From assembly GCA_051251595.1 (NCBI GenBank), contig JBPOFA010000001.1:1-64000 (forward strand): DNA of 64,000 bases, in the 5' to 3' direction. This document shows, piece by piece, positions 50,998 through 58,670 of this stretch. Both the position numbers and the translations under genes were made by a program. Below the pieces are notes generated by a model that saw only the letters and a program-made list of their open reading frames with translations, made no database searches and was not told where the DNA came from. Within the stretch, counting starts at the first letter, position 1; the number at the start of each line of letters is the position of its first letter. The DNA comes from NORP110 sp051251595 (lineage in GTDB: Bacteria > Pseudomonadota > Alphaproteobacteria > Rhodobacterales > Rhodobacteraceae).

Positions 50998-51614
50998 TTC
51001 AATCGAGCCTCCAGTGCTTCGATCCCGGCTTTGGTGATCACCAATGTGTCACGCTTCAGGATGTCGTAAACGTTGGCACCCATAGTTGGCAGGATATCAA
51101 CATCACTAATGTTACCAGCAGCCCGAGCGAAATTTGCATCCACTTCGGCGCCATCAATGATCAGAACGCGCTTCCAGCCCTGCTCTTTGACCGCTTTGGC
51201 CAGCTGAGACGTTTTCGCGTCAGCCATATCAGCCGCATCAAGGATGAACAGGTTGCCTGTTGCCGCTTTGGACGACAGAGCGTGCTTCAGACCCAATTTA
51301 CGGAACTTTTTGGTCAGGTCGTGACCATGGCTCCGCGGGGTTGGGCCTTTGTACTGGCCACCACCACGAAAGATCGGTGCATTCCGGTCACCGTGACGTG
51401 CGCCGCCGGTGCCTTTTTGGCGATAGATCTTTTTGGTGGAATAGCTTGTTTCCGACCGTGTTTTCGCTTTGTGCGTACCAGCCTGCGCATTGTTGCGCTG
51501 CCAGCGGACAACCCGGTGAAGGATGTCTGCACGTGGCTCAAGACCAAAGATCGCGTCGTCAAGATCGACGGATCCGGCTTTTTTGCCGTCTAGTTTGACT
51601 GCATCAGCTTTCAT
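50994..51614 (-). CDS. rplD: 50S ribosomal protein L4
   Basis: 206 aa uL4. The central tunnel loop contains QKGTGGARHGDRNAPIFRGGG. In E. coli L4 represses the S10 operon through its leader; I cannot see a matching leader in front of rpsJ. The start overlaps the rplC stop by 11 bp. Confidence 0.98.
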   Translation of the reverse strand: MKADAVKLDGKKAGSVDLDDAIFGLEPRADILHRVVRWQRNNAQAGTHKAKTRSETSYSTKKIYRQKGTGGARHGDRNAPIFRGGGQYKGPTPRSHGHDLTKKFRKLGLKHALSSKAATGNLFILDAADMADAKTSQLAKAVKEQGWKRVLIIDGAEVDANFARAAGNISDVDILPTMGANVYDILKRDTLVITKAGIEALEARLK

Positions 51615-52341
51615 TTTCGTCGCCTCCTGTCGCGGCTTCGGTTGCCGGGGCTTCTGCTACTGCAGCAGATTTCAGAGCGGCAGGGTAAATCACGTTTTCA
51701 GGGGTCGCTTTTTTGACAGCGTCCTTGATCGTAACCCATCCACCTTTGGAACCTGGAACTGCGCCTTTGACCATGATCAGGCCACGGTCAGCGTCTGTAC
51801 GGACAACCTGAAGGTTTTGGGTCGTGACGCGTGCTGCGCCCATGTGACCGGCCATCTTCTTGCCCTTGAACACTTTACCTGGATCCTGACACTGGCCCGT
51901 AGACCCGTGTGAACGGTGGCTGATCGAAACACCGTGCGTCGCACGAAGACCTTTAAAGTTCCAACGTTTCATCGCACCCGCGAAACCTTTACCAATCGAA
52001 GTCCCGGATACGTCAACGTACTGGCCTTCGAAATAGTGGTTTGCAGTGATTTCTTCGCCAACATTGATCAGGTTTTCCGGGGCAACCCGGAATTCCGCGA
52101 TCTTCCGCTTAGGCGCAACATTCGCAGCTGCGAAATGTCCGCGCATCGGCTTGCTGACGCGTTTTGCCTTGGCTGTGCCTGCGCCCAGCTGAACAGCGGT
52201 ATAACCGTCTTTTTCAGCCGTACGATTGGCAACAACCTGAAGGCTGTCGAGTTGAAGAACGGTCACAGGAACCTGCTTGCCGTCTTCCATGAAAAGGCGG
52301 GTCATCCCAACCTTTTTCGCTATTACACCAGAGCGCAACAT
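51604..52341 (-). CDS. rplC: 50S ribosomal protein L3
   Basis: 245 aa. MLRSGVIAKKVGMTRLF start and the HRSHGSTGQCQDPGKVFKGKKMAGHMG loop towards the peptidyl transferase centre (read in two parts). The glutamine of the GQ motif, methylated in E. coli, is present. An alanine/threonine-rich C-terminal tail follows. Confidence 0.98.
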   Translation of the reverse strand: MLRSGVIAKKVGMTRLFMEDGKQVPVTVLQLDSLQVVANRTAEKDGYTAVQLGAGTAKAKRVSKPMRGHFAAANVAPKRKIAEFRVAPENLINVGEEITANHYFEGQYVDVSGTSIGKGFAGAMKRWNFKGLRATHGVSISHRSHGSTGQCQDPGKVFKGKKMAGHMGAARVTTQNLQVVRTDADRGLIMVKGAVPGSKGGWVTIKDAVKKATPENVIYPAALKSAAVAEAPATEAATGGDENES

Positions 52342-52356
52342 ATTCAGTAGCCCTCC

Positions 52357-52671
52357 TTAAACTTTGATTTCGACGTCCACACCAGCAGCCAGGTCGAGCT
52401 TCATCAGCGCGTCCACGGTTTGTGGTGTAGGGTCTACGATGTCGAGAAGACGCTTATGCGTACGGATTTCGAACTGGTCGCGCGACTTTTTGTCGACGTG
52501 CGGACCACGAAGAACCGTGAACTTTTCGATTTTGTTCGGCAGCGGAATCGGGCCACGCACTGATGCGCCGGTCCGTTTTGCTGTATTTACGATTTCCTGC
52601 GTGCTGGCATCCAGTACGCGGTAATCAAAGGCTTTTAGCCGAATGCGAATGTTTTGGCTTTGAGTTGCCAT
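52357..52671 (-). CDS. rpsJ: 30S ribosomal protein S10
   Basis: 104 aa uS10: QNIRIRLKAFDYRVLDAST, GPIPLPNKIEKFTVLRGPHVD and the C-terminal RLLDIVDPTPQTVDALMKLDL. It also acts in antitermination as NusE. It is the first S10-operon gene, 83 bp after tuf. Confidence 0.98.
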   Translation of the reverse strand: MATQSQNIRIRLKAFDYRVLDASTQEIVNTAKRTGASVRGPIPLPNKIEKFTVLRGPHVDKKSRDQFEIRTHKRLLDIVDPTPQTVDALMKLDLAAGVDVEIKV

Positions 52672-52704
52672 GTGACGTGCCTTTCGCGGCTTTTAGATTG
52701 AGAG

Positions 52705-52732
52705 GTGGGGCCCGCCTTATTGCGGGCGCCAC
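52705..52732 (-). other. Hairpin between tuf and rpsJ
   Basis: GTGGGGCCCGC pairs with GCGGGCGCCAC (one mismatch) around a 6-nt loop, 22 bp after the tuf stop. No U-tract, so S10 genes may be partly read through from tuf. Confidence 0.6.
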
Positions 52733-52754
52733 TTCGAACCAATAGGTATCTTCG

Positions 52755-53930
52755 TTACTCGATAATTTTTGACACAACGCCGGATCCGACGGTGCGGCCA
52801 CCTTCGCGGATCGCGAAGCGCAGCTTTTCTTCCATCGCGATTGGCGCGATCAGTTCAACGGTGAAGGCAACGTTGTCGCCTGGCATCACCATTTCCGTAC
52901 CTTCAGCAAGTGTCACCGTGCCGGTGATGTCTGTAGTCCGGAAGTAGAACTGTGGACGGTAGTTCGCAAAGAATGGCGTGTGACGGCCACCTTCGTCTTT
53001 CGTCAAGATATAAACCTCGGCTTCGAACTTGGTGTGTGGTGTGATCGAACCTGGCTTACACAGGATCTGGCCACGCTCAACGGCTTCACGGTCGATACCG
53101 CGCAGAAGAACACCAACGTTGTCACCAGCTTCACCGCGATCAAGCAGCTTGCGGAACATTTCAACACCCGTACAGGTCGTTTTCTGCGTGTCTTTGATGC
53201 CGACGATTTCGATCTCGTCACCAACGTTAACAGCGCCACGCTCAACACGGCCCGTCACAACAGTTCCGCGACCAGAGATCGAGAACACATCCTCGATGGG
53301 CAGCAGGAACGGCTGGTCAACAGCACGCTCTGGTGTTGGGATGTAGCTGTCGACAGCTTCCATCAGCTCAGCGATCTTGTTTTCGCCGATTTCTGGGTCA
53401 CGGCCTTCAAGCGCTGCCAAAGCAGAACCTGCGATGATTGGAATATCGTCGCCTGGGTATTCGTATTCGTTCAGAAGCTCACGAACTTCCATTTCAACAA
53501 GCTCGAGCAGCTCTTCGTCGTCGACCTGGTCAACTTTGTTCAGGAACACGACCATGTAAGGGATGCCAACCTGGCGACCCAAAAGGATGTGCTCACGCGT
53601 CTGAGGCATTGGGCCATCTGCTGCGTTCACAACAAGAATAGCGCCGTCCATCTGAGCCGCACCAGTGATCATGTTCTTCACATAGTCAGCGTGGCCGGGG
53701 CAATCGACATGCGCGTAGTGACGGCTGTCTGTTTCATACTCAACGTGAGCCGTCGAAATCGTGATACCACGGGCTTTTTCTTCGGGCGCCGCGTCAATAT
53801 CCGCGTAGTCCTTGAATTCACCAAACTGCTTCGTAATCGCAGCCGTCAACGTCGTTTTACCGTGGTCAACGTGACCAATCGTGCCAACGTTTACGTGCGG
53901 CTTATTACGTTCAAACTTTTCCTTCGCCAT
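52755..53930 (-). CDS. tuf: Elongation factor Tu
   Basis: 391 aa. G1 is GHVDHGKT, G3 is DCPGHADY, G4 is NKVD. Domains 2 and 3 follow, ending GRTVGSGVVSKIIE. It brings aminoacyl-tRNA to the A site. Only this copy is in the window; Rhodobacterales often carry a second elsewhere. Confidence 0.99.
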   Translation of the reverse strand: MAKEKFERNKPHVNVGTIGHVDHGKTTLTAAITKQFGEFKDYADIDAAPEEKARGITISTAHVEYETDSRHYAHVDCPGHADYVKNMITGAAQMDGAILVVNAADGPMPQTREHILLGRQVGIPYMVVFLNKVDQVDDEELLELVEMEVRELLNEYEYPGDDIPIIAGSALAALEGRDPEIGENKIAELMEAVDSYIPTPERAVDQPFLLPIEDVFSISGRGTVVTGRVERGAVNVGDEIEIVGIKDTQKTTCTGVEMFRKLLDRGEAGDNVGVLLRGIDREAVERGQILCKPGSITPHTKFEAEVYILTKDEGGRHTPFFANYRPQFYFRTTDITGTVTLAEGTEMVMPGDNVAFTVELIAPIAMEEKLRFAIREGGRTVGSGVVSKIIE

Positions 53931-53966
53931 TTGGCCTCTCCTCTTAATTCTACAGGGCGTTACGCG

Positions 53967-56084
53967 CTATGCGTTTTGTGCCTGAATTTCTTCGCTGATG
54001 TTTTGTGGAACTGGTTCGTAATGGTCAAATTGCATCGTAAAGTTCGCACGACCAGATGACATCGAGCGCAATGTGTTGATGTAACCGAACATGTTTGCCA
54101 GCGGAACGAATGCGTCAATTGCAATCGCGTTACCGCGAGTATCCTGCCCCTGAACCTGCCCACGACGGGATGTCAGATCGCCGATGATACCACCTGTATA
54201 TTCTTCAGGGGTCACAACTTCGACTTTCATGATTGGTTCCAAAAGCTTCGCACCGGCAAGCTTCATACCTTCACGCATACACATACGCGCGGCGATTTCG
54301 AACGCCAGAACGGATGAGTCAACGTCGTGGTACTTACCGTCGATCAAGGCAACCTTGAAATCGATGACAGGGAAGCCAGCCAATGGGCCAGAGTCCATCA
54401 CGGACAAAATGCCCTTTTCAACGCCAGGGATGTATTCCTTTGGAACGTTACCGCCGACGACACGGCTTTCAAAAGAGTAACCTTCGCCAGGCTCCGTCGG
54501 GGAAATGATCATTTTCACTTCACCAAACTGACCAGAACCACCAGATTGCTTTTTGTGGGTGTAAGTATGCTCAACTTCGTGACCAATGGTTTCACGGTAA
54601 GCCACCTGAGGCGCACCGATATTCGCTTCGACTTTAAATTCACGCTTCAGGCGGTCCACCAGAATATCGAGGTGAAGTTCGCCCATGCCGCGCATACGTG
54701 TTTGGCCACTTTCCAGATCTGATTCAACGCGGAAAGATGGGTCTTCTGCTGCAAGACGCTGCAGACCAAGGCTCATCTTTTCTTGGTCGGCCTTTGTTTT
54801 AGGTTCGATCGCGATCTCGATCACTGGATCCGGGAATGTCATTGTTTCCAGAACGACGGGATCGCTGGAAGAAGACAATGTATCACCGGTCGTCGTTTCT
54901 TTCAGACCAGCCAGCGCAATGATGTCACCTGCAAATGCTTCGGTGATTTCATCTTGCTTGTTGGAATGCATCATAACCATACGGCCGATGCGTTCTTTAC
55001 GACCTTTGGTCGAGTTCAGCAGCGTGTCGCCCTTGGCCACGGTCCCGGAATAGATACGCGTGAATGTCAGCGTACCCATGTAGGGGTCGTTCATGATTTT
55101 GAACGCAAGACCAGAGAAAGCCATATCATCATCAGCACGACGTGGGATGTCACGCGTTTCTGTTTCGTCGCCAGGCTTAAAGCCCATGTAGTCGACAACG
55201 TCCAACGGGCTTGGCAAGAAATCGATCACAGCGTTCAACAGAGGCTGAACACCTTTGTTTTTGAACGCAGAGCCGGCCAAGATTGGAACGAATGTCATGG
55301 CAATCGTACCCTTGCGGATCAGGCTGCGCAGCGTTGCTACGTCAGGCTCTTCGCCTTCAAGGTAAGCTTCCATGGCATCGTCGTCCATTTCGACAGCCAT
55401 TTCGATCATCTCGTTGCGCATTTCAGCGGCTTTGTCTGCCAGCTCTGCACGGATCGGACGCAGTTCCCAGGACGCACCCAGGTCTTCACCGGCCCAAACC
55501 CATTCCTGCATCGTGATCAGATCAACGATACCTTCCAGCTCTGTCTCAGAACCGATTGGCATCTGGATCGGGCAAGGACGGCCACCAACGCGATCTTTGA
55601 TCATTTCAACGCAGTTAAAGAAATCCGCGCCGATCTTGTCCATCTTGTTCACAAAAACAATGCGTGGAACTTTGTAGCGGTCAGCCTGACGCCAAACTGT
55701 TTCAGTCTGAGGCTCAACACCAGCATTCGCATCCAGAACAGCAACAGCACCATCCAGAACAGCCAATGAACGTTCAACTTCAATTGTGAAGTCAACGTGG
55801 CCGGGGGTGTCGATGATGTTCAAACGGTTCTTTTCGGTTTCAGGTGTTACGCCGTCTTCCGTACGTTCCCAGAACGTTGTCGTCGCAGCGGAGGTGATGG
55901 TGATACCACGTTCCTGTTCCTGCTCCATCCAGTCCATTGTCGCAGCGCCATCATGCACTTCGCCAATGTTGTGTGACTTACCTGTGTAAAACAGAATCCG
56001 CTCTGTACAGGTTGTTTTACCTGCATCGATATGCGCCATGATTCCGAAGTTACGGTACCGTTCTAGTGGATATTCGCGTGCCAT
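53967..56084 (-). CDS. fusA: Elongation factor G
   Basis: 705 aa with all five domains. G1 is AHIDAGKTT, G3 is DTPGHVDF, G4 is NKMD. Domain IV has the GGSGQFGEVKM stretch and domain V the SMSSGRANFTMQFDHYEPVP end. It drives translocation. It lies 21 bp after rpsG and 36 bp before tuf. Confidence 0.99.
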   Translation of the reverse strand: MAREYPLERYRNFGIMAHIDAGKTTCTERILFYTGKSHNIGEVHDGAATMDWMEQEQERGITITSAATTTFWERTEDGVTPETEKNRLNIIDTPGHVDFTIEVERSLAVLDGAVAVLDANAGVEPQTETVWRQADRYKVPRIVFVNKMDKIGADFFNCVEMIKDRVGGRPCPIQMPIGSETELEGIVDLITMQEWVWAGEDLGASWELRPIRAELADKAAEMRNEMIEMAVEMDDDAMEAYLEGEEPDVATLRSLIRKGTIAMTFVPILAGSAFKNKGVQPLLNAVIDFLPSPLDVVDYMGFKPGDETETRDIPRRADDDMAFSGLAFKIMNDPYMGTLTFTRIYSGTVAKGDTLLNSTKGRKERIGRMVMMHSNKQDEITEAFAGDIIALAGLKETTTGDTLSSSSDPVVLETMTFPDPVIEIAIEPKTKADQEKMSLGLQRLAAEDPSFRVESDLESGQTRMRGMGELHLDILVDRLKREFKVEANIGAPQVAYRETIGHEVEHTYTHKKQSGGSGQFGEVKMIISPTEPGEGYSFESRVVGGNVPKEYIPGVEKGILSVMDSGPLAGFPVIDFKVALIDGKYHDVDSSVLAFEIAARMCMREGMKLAGAKLLEPIMKVEVVTPEEYTGGIIGDLTSRRGQVQGQDTRGNAIAIDAFVPLANMFGYINTLRSMSSGRANFTMQFDHYEPVPQNISEEIQAQNA

Positions 56085-56105
56085 TGGTCGGGCCTCTAAA
56101 TCTGA

Positions 56106-56576
56106 TTACCAGCGGTAATGGCTGAACGCTTTGTTTGCGTCTGCCATTTTGTGAGTGTCTTCGCGCTTTTTCACGGCGGTGCCGCGGCCATTGACTGCAT
56201 CAAGCAGCTCTCCAGCCAGGCGTTCTTCCATCGTGCTTTCGTTGCGGTTGCGTGAAGCAGTGATCAACCAACGCAGTGCCAGAGCTTCACGACGTTCTGG
56301 ACGAACCTCGACAGGGATCTGGTATGTCGCACCACCAACCCGGCGAGAACGTACCTCTACCGATGGTTTGATGTTGTCGATTGCTTCGTGGAACACCTCT
56401 ACAGGTGCACGCTTTAGCTTTTCTTCAACGCGATCAAACGCGTTGTAGACAATCGTTTCTGCGACCGACTTTTTGCCGTCGATCATCAGATTGTTCATGA
56501 ATTTTGTCAGAACCCGATCACCAAATTTGGCGTCGGGCAGGACTTCGCGCTTTTCTGCGGCGTGACGGCGGGACAT
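56106..56576 (-). CDS. rpsG: 30S ribosomal protein S7
   Basis: 156 aa uS7: SRRHAAEKREVLPDAKFGD, the beta-hairpin PSVEVRSRRVGGATYQIPVEV, and the AFSHYRW end. In E. coli S7 is the translational repressor of the str operon. Confidence 0.98.
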   Translation of the reverse strand: MSRRHAAEKREVLPDAKFGDRVLTKFMNNLMIDGKKSVAETIVYNAFDRVEEKLKRAPVEVFHEAIDNIKPSVEVRSRRVGGATYQIPVEVRPERREALALRWLITASRNRNESTMEERLAGELLDAVNGRGTAVKKREDTHKMADANKAFSHYRW

Positions 56577-56587
56577 ATCTTATTCCT

Positions 56588-56959
56588 CTACTTCGGACGC
56601 TTGGCGCCGTATTTCGAACGACGCTGTTTGCGGTCTTTGACACCCTGGGTATCCAAAACACCACGCAGAATGTGGTAACGGACACCTGGAAGGTCTTTTA
56701 CACGACCACCACGGATCAGAACCACAGAGTGTTCCTGAAGGTTGTGGCTTTCACCCGGGATGTAGCTGATCACCTCAAAACCATTGGTCAGGCGCACTTT
56801 GGCAACCTTCCGCATGGCCGAGTTCGGCTTTTTGGGTGTCGTTGTATAGACACGTGTACATACGCCCCGTTTTTGTGGGCATGACTCAAGGTGCATGGAC
56901 TTTGAGTTTCTTACTTTTGGCTGCCGCGGCTTGCGGATCAGCTGTTGGATCGTTGGCAT
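56588..56959 (-). CDS. rpsL: 30S ribosomal protein S12
   Basis: 123 aa from the ATG at 56959 (MPTIQQLIRKPRQ); a longer reading adds nine residues. TTTPKKPNSAMRKVAKVRLT and RVKDLPGVRYHI show the wild-type lysines (K43 and K88) that resistant mutants change, and the aspartate methylthiolated in E. coli. It is the first gene of the str operon. A 12-bp palindrome (GTGTTGCAACAC, 56975-56986) lies 16 bp before the start codon. Confidence 0.98.
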   Translation of the reverse strand: MPTIQQLIRKPRQPKVRNSKSMHLESCPQKRGVCTRVYTTTPKKPNSAMRKVAKVRLTNGFEVISYIPGESHNLQEHSVVLIRGGRVKDLPGVRYHILRGVLDTQGVKDRKQRRSKYGAKRPK

Positions 56960-57076
56960 TCCGGTTCGTTCCCCGTGTTGCAACACATTTCAATCTCGTT
57001 GCATTTTACGCGTCCGCAAAACACAAAAACCGCCTGCGCCCCTTCGTTGAGAAACGGCGCGGGTGGGTTCTCAGAG

Positions 57077-57100
57077 GATCGAGACCATTTGGTCTGGATC
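57077..57100. other. 24-bp near-perfect dyad in the str operon leader
   Basis: GATC, one unpaired base, AGACCA, a 2-nt centre, TGGTCT, one unpaired base, GATC. It lies downstream of the predicted transcription start. It could be an RNA hairpin (leader regulation) or a DNA operator. Confidence 0.45.
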
Positions 57101-57161
57101 ATGACTGGTTCAAGTCTGTAACAGGCCAAGGATGTGACTCCTACGTGGCCCAAGTTCGCGC

Positions 57162-57190
57162 CGTATATGGGGAGTCGTTTGCCTTGTCAA
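57162..57190 (-). promoter_or_regulatory. Strong sigma-70 promoter of the str operon
   Basis: On the minus strand TTGACA (57185-57190), a 17-bp spacer and TATACG (57162-57167). It would give a leader of about 195 nt before rpsL. It lies just past the DMT transporter stop, so str transcription is independent of rpoBC. Confidence 0.75.
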
Positions 57191-57225
57191 CAGTGCCCTT
57201 GCGCAGTTTTGCAAACGAAGCGCAT

Positions 57226-58128
57226 CTAGCGCCCCCGCATCTCTGCCGGAGTCGGGTCGATTGACAGTTTTCGCTCTCTCCAAAGGGTAAATAGGCCGGT
57301 TCCGACAACGATCGCAATGCCCAGCATTGCCAGGGCGTCTGGCCACTCTCCGAAAAACAGCAAACCCAGCACCAGGGCCCATAACAGCCCCGTATATCGG
57401 AACGGTGCGATGAACCCGATATTGCCGATTCGCATGGTCATGACGCTGAAAACATATCCACCAATGATGAAGAACGAGGCCCCAACCAACAACAGCGACG
57501 GCCCGGTGCCCGGCTTCACCCAATCCTCGCCCAATGACGCGAGTCCGGCAAGGATCGTGACGCCAAGTGACGCCACAAACGCGATCGTCATGGATGATAC
57601 ATTCTTGGACATGCCCCGCACGGCAAGGTCACGCAAGGTGATCACTAGAACGGCCAGCACCGCATATATCGCATAGCTGTTAAACCCCGCCGCCCCTGGC
57701 TGCACGATCAGCAATATCCCAATAAAGCCGATGAGAATTGCCAAAAGGCGTCGCCAACCGACCGGCTCTTTCAGGAACAGCGCCCCGGCCAGGGTTACGG
57801 TCAGCGGCAACCCTTGCAGGATCGCGGTCGCATTGCCGATTGGCATGTTGAAGACAGCCGAAATAAACAAAAACGCTGCCGCCGATTCCGCCAGCGTTCG
57901 CACCCCCACCAAAGTCCAATCCATGCGCGGCAAGTTCAGCGTCAAGCCGCCTGTGGCAAAGACCAGAACCAGCATCAACGTACTTGTCAGGACGCCCCGC
58001 ATAAAGATCGCCTGAAACAGCGGCACCTCACCCGATAGGCTTTTCATGCACACGTCGTTGAACGTGAAGAATGCCATGCCAGCCATCATAAAAAGCGCGC
58101 CGCGCATGTTGTCGGAAAGATTGGTCAT
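57226..58128 (-). CDS. DMT family transporter (EamA)
   Basis: 300 aa with about ten membrane helices in two EamA repeats: GMAFFTFNDVCMKSLSG and FMRGVLTS in the first, FSVMTMRIGNIGFIAPFRYTGLLWALVLG in the second. Members export amino acids, purines or other metabolites; the substrate is unknown. It interrupts the usual rpoC-rpsL neighbourhood. Confidence 0.9.
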   Translation of the reverse strand: MTNLSDNMRGALFMMAGMAFFTFNDVCMKSLSGEVPLFQAIFMRGVLTSTLMLVLVFATGGLTLNLPRMDWTLVGVRTLAESAAAFLFISAVFNMPIGNATAILQGLPLTVTLAGALFLKEPVGWRRLLAILIGFIGILLIVQPGAAGFNSYAIYAVLAVLVITLRDLAVRGMSKNVSSMTIAFVASLGVTILAGLASLGEDWVKPGTGPSLLLVGASFFIIGGYVFSVMTMRIGNIGFIAPFRYTGLLWALVLGLLFFGEWPDALAMLGIAIVVGTGLFTLWRERKLSIDPTPAEMRGR

Positions 58129-58234
58129 CGGCTGATCTTTTTTGTTGCGAAGCGACCCCGGCTTTAATCAGGTCGCGGGGAACACAACGATTGCTGTCAG
58201 GAAACACCCCCAGATACAATGTCTGGAATTTCAT

Positions 58235-58537
58235 TTAGTCGAATTCGACATGCACCAAATCGTAGACATAGGATTTTGAGCCCTTCCGGCTAACCCAGAT
58301 CCCGGTAGGGGGTGCCTCACTCTGGTCCGTCGGCGCCACGTCCCACGGGCGCCCGAACACTTCGTCATGTCCGGGCGTGGTTGCAATCCACCCAAGCTGG
58401 GGATGACGGGTGATCCAATAATCGCCATCCGTTCTTTTGAAACCAACGACGCCTGACTGATCTTTTTGGCGCTGAAAGCAATAAACAAGCCCGTCCGCGT
58501 GACGATGCAGCTCGAATGCTGAAACCTTGCTTTTCAT
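58235..58537 (-). CDS. Small protein of unknown function
   Basis: 100 aa, hydrophilic, no signal peptide or membrane segment. It contains several tryptophans (DYWITRHPQLGWIA, GRPWDVAP, GIWVSR) and ends YVYDLVHVEFD. The composition is protein-like and the frame fills the gap between the rpoC terminator and the DMT gene. No family is recognised. Confidence 0.65.
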   Translation of the reverse strand: MKSKVSAFELHRHADGLVYCFQRQKDQSGVVGFKRTDGDYWITRHPQLGWIATTPGHDEVFGRPWDVAPTDQSEAPPTGIWVSRKGSKSYVYDLVHVEFD

Positions 58538-58615
58538 GGGCTGGGATCCATTGCCGATATTATGAATTGGTCAAGTCTTGTCACTTTTGAACTGCCGCAA
58601 GCTGACCTGCAAACA

Positions 58616-58650
58616 AAAAGGGCCCCGCCAATTCCGGCGAGGCCCCTTTT
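58616..58650 (-). terminator. Rho-independent terminator after rpoC
   Basis: On the minus strand an AAAAGGGGCC.CGCC/GGCG.GGCCCTTTTT stem with two small mismatches ends in TTTTTG, about 20 bp after the rpoC stop. Confidence 0.85.
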
Positions 58651-58670
58651 CATTTGTATCGGAAGGCGCG

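Noticed and set aside
52980..54059. Long plus-strand frame antisense to tuf and fusA
   Set aside because: It is the complement of highly conserved genes; such long antisense frames are common in codon-biased genes and it shows no family features.
56836..57264. 142-codon plus-strand frame over the str operon leader
   Set aside because: It runs opposite rpsL, its promoter and its leader; the N-terminal half looks like a reverse reading of noncoding DNA.
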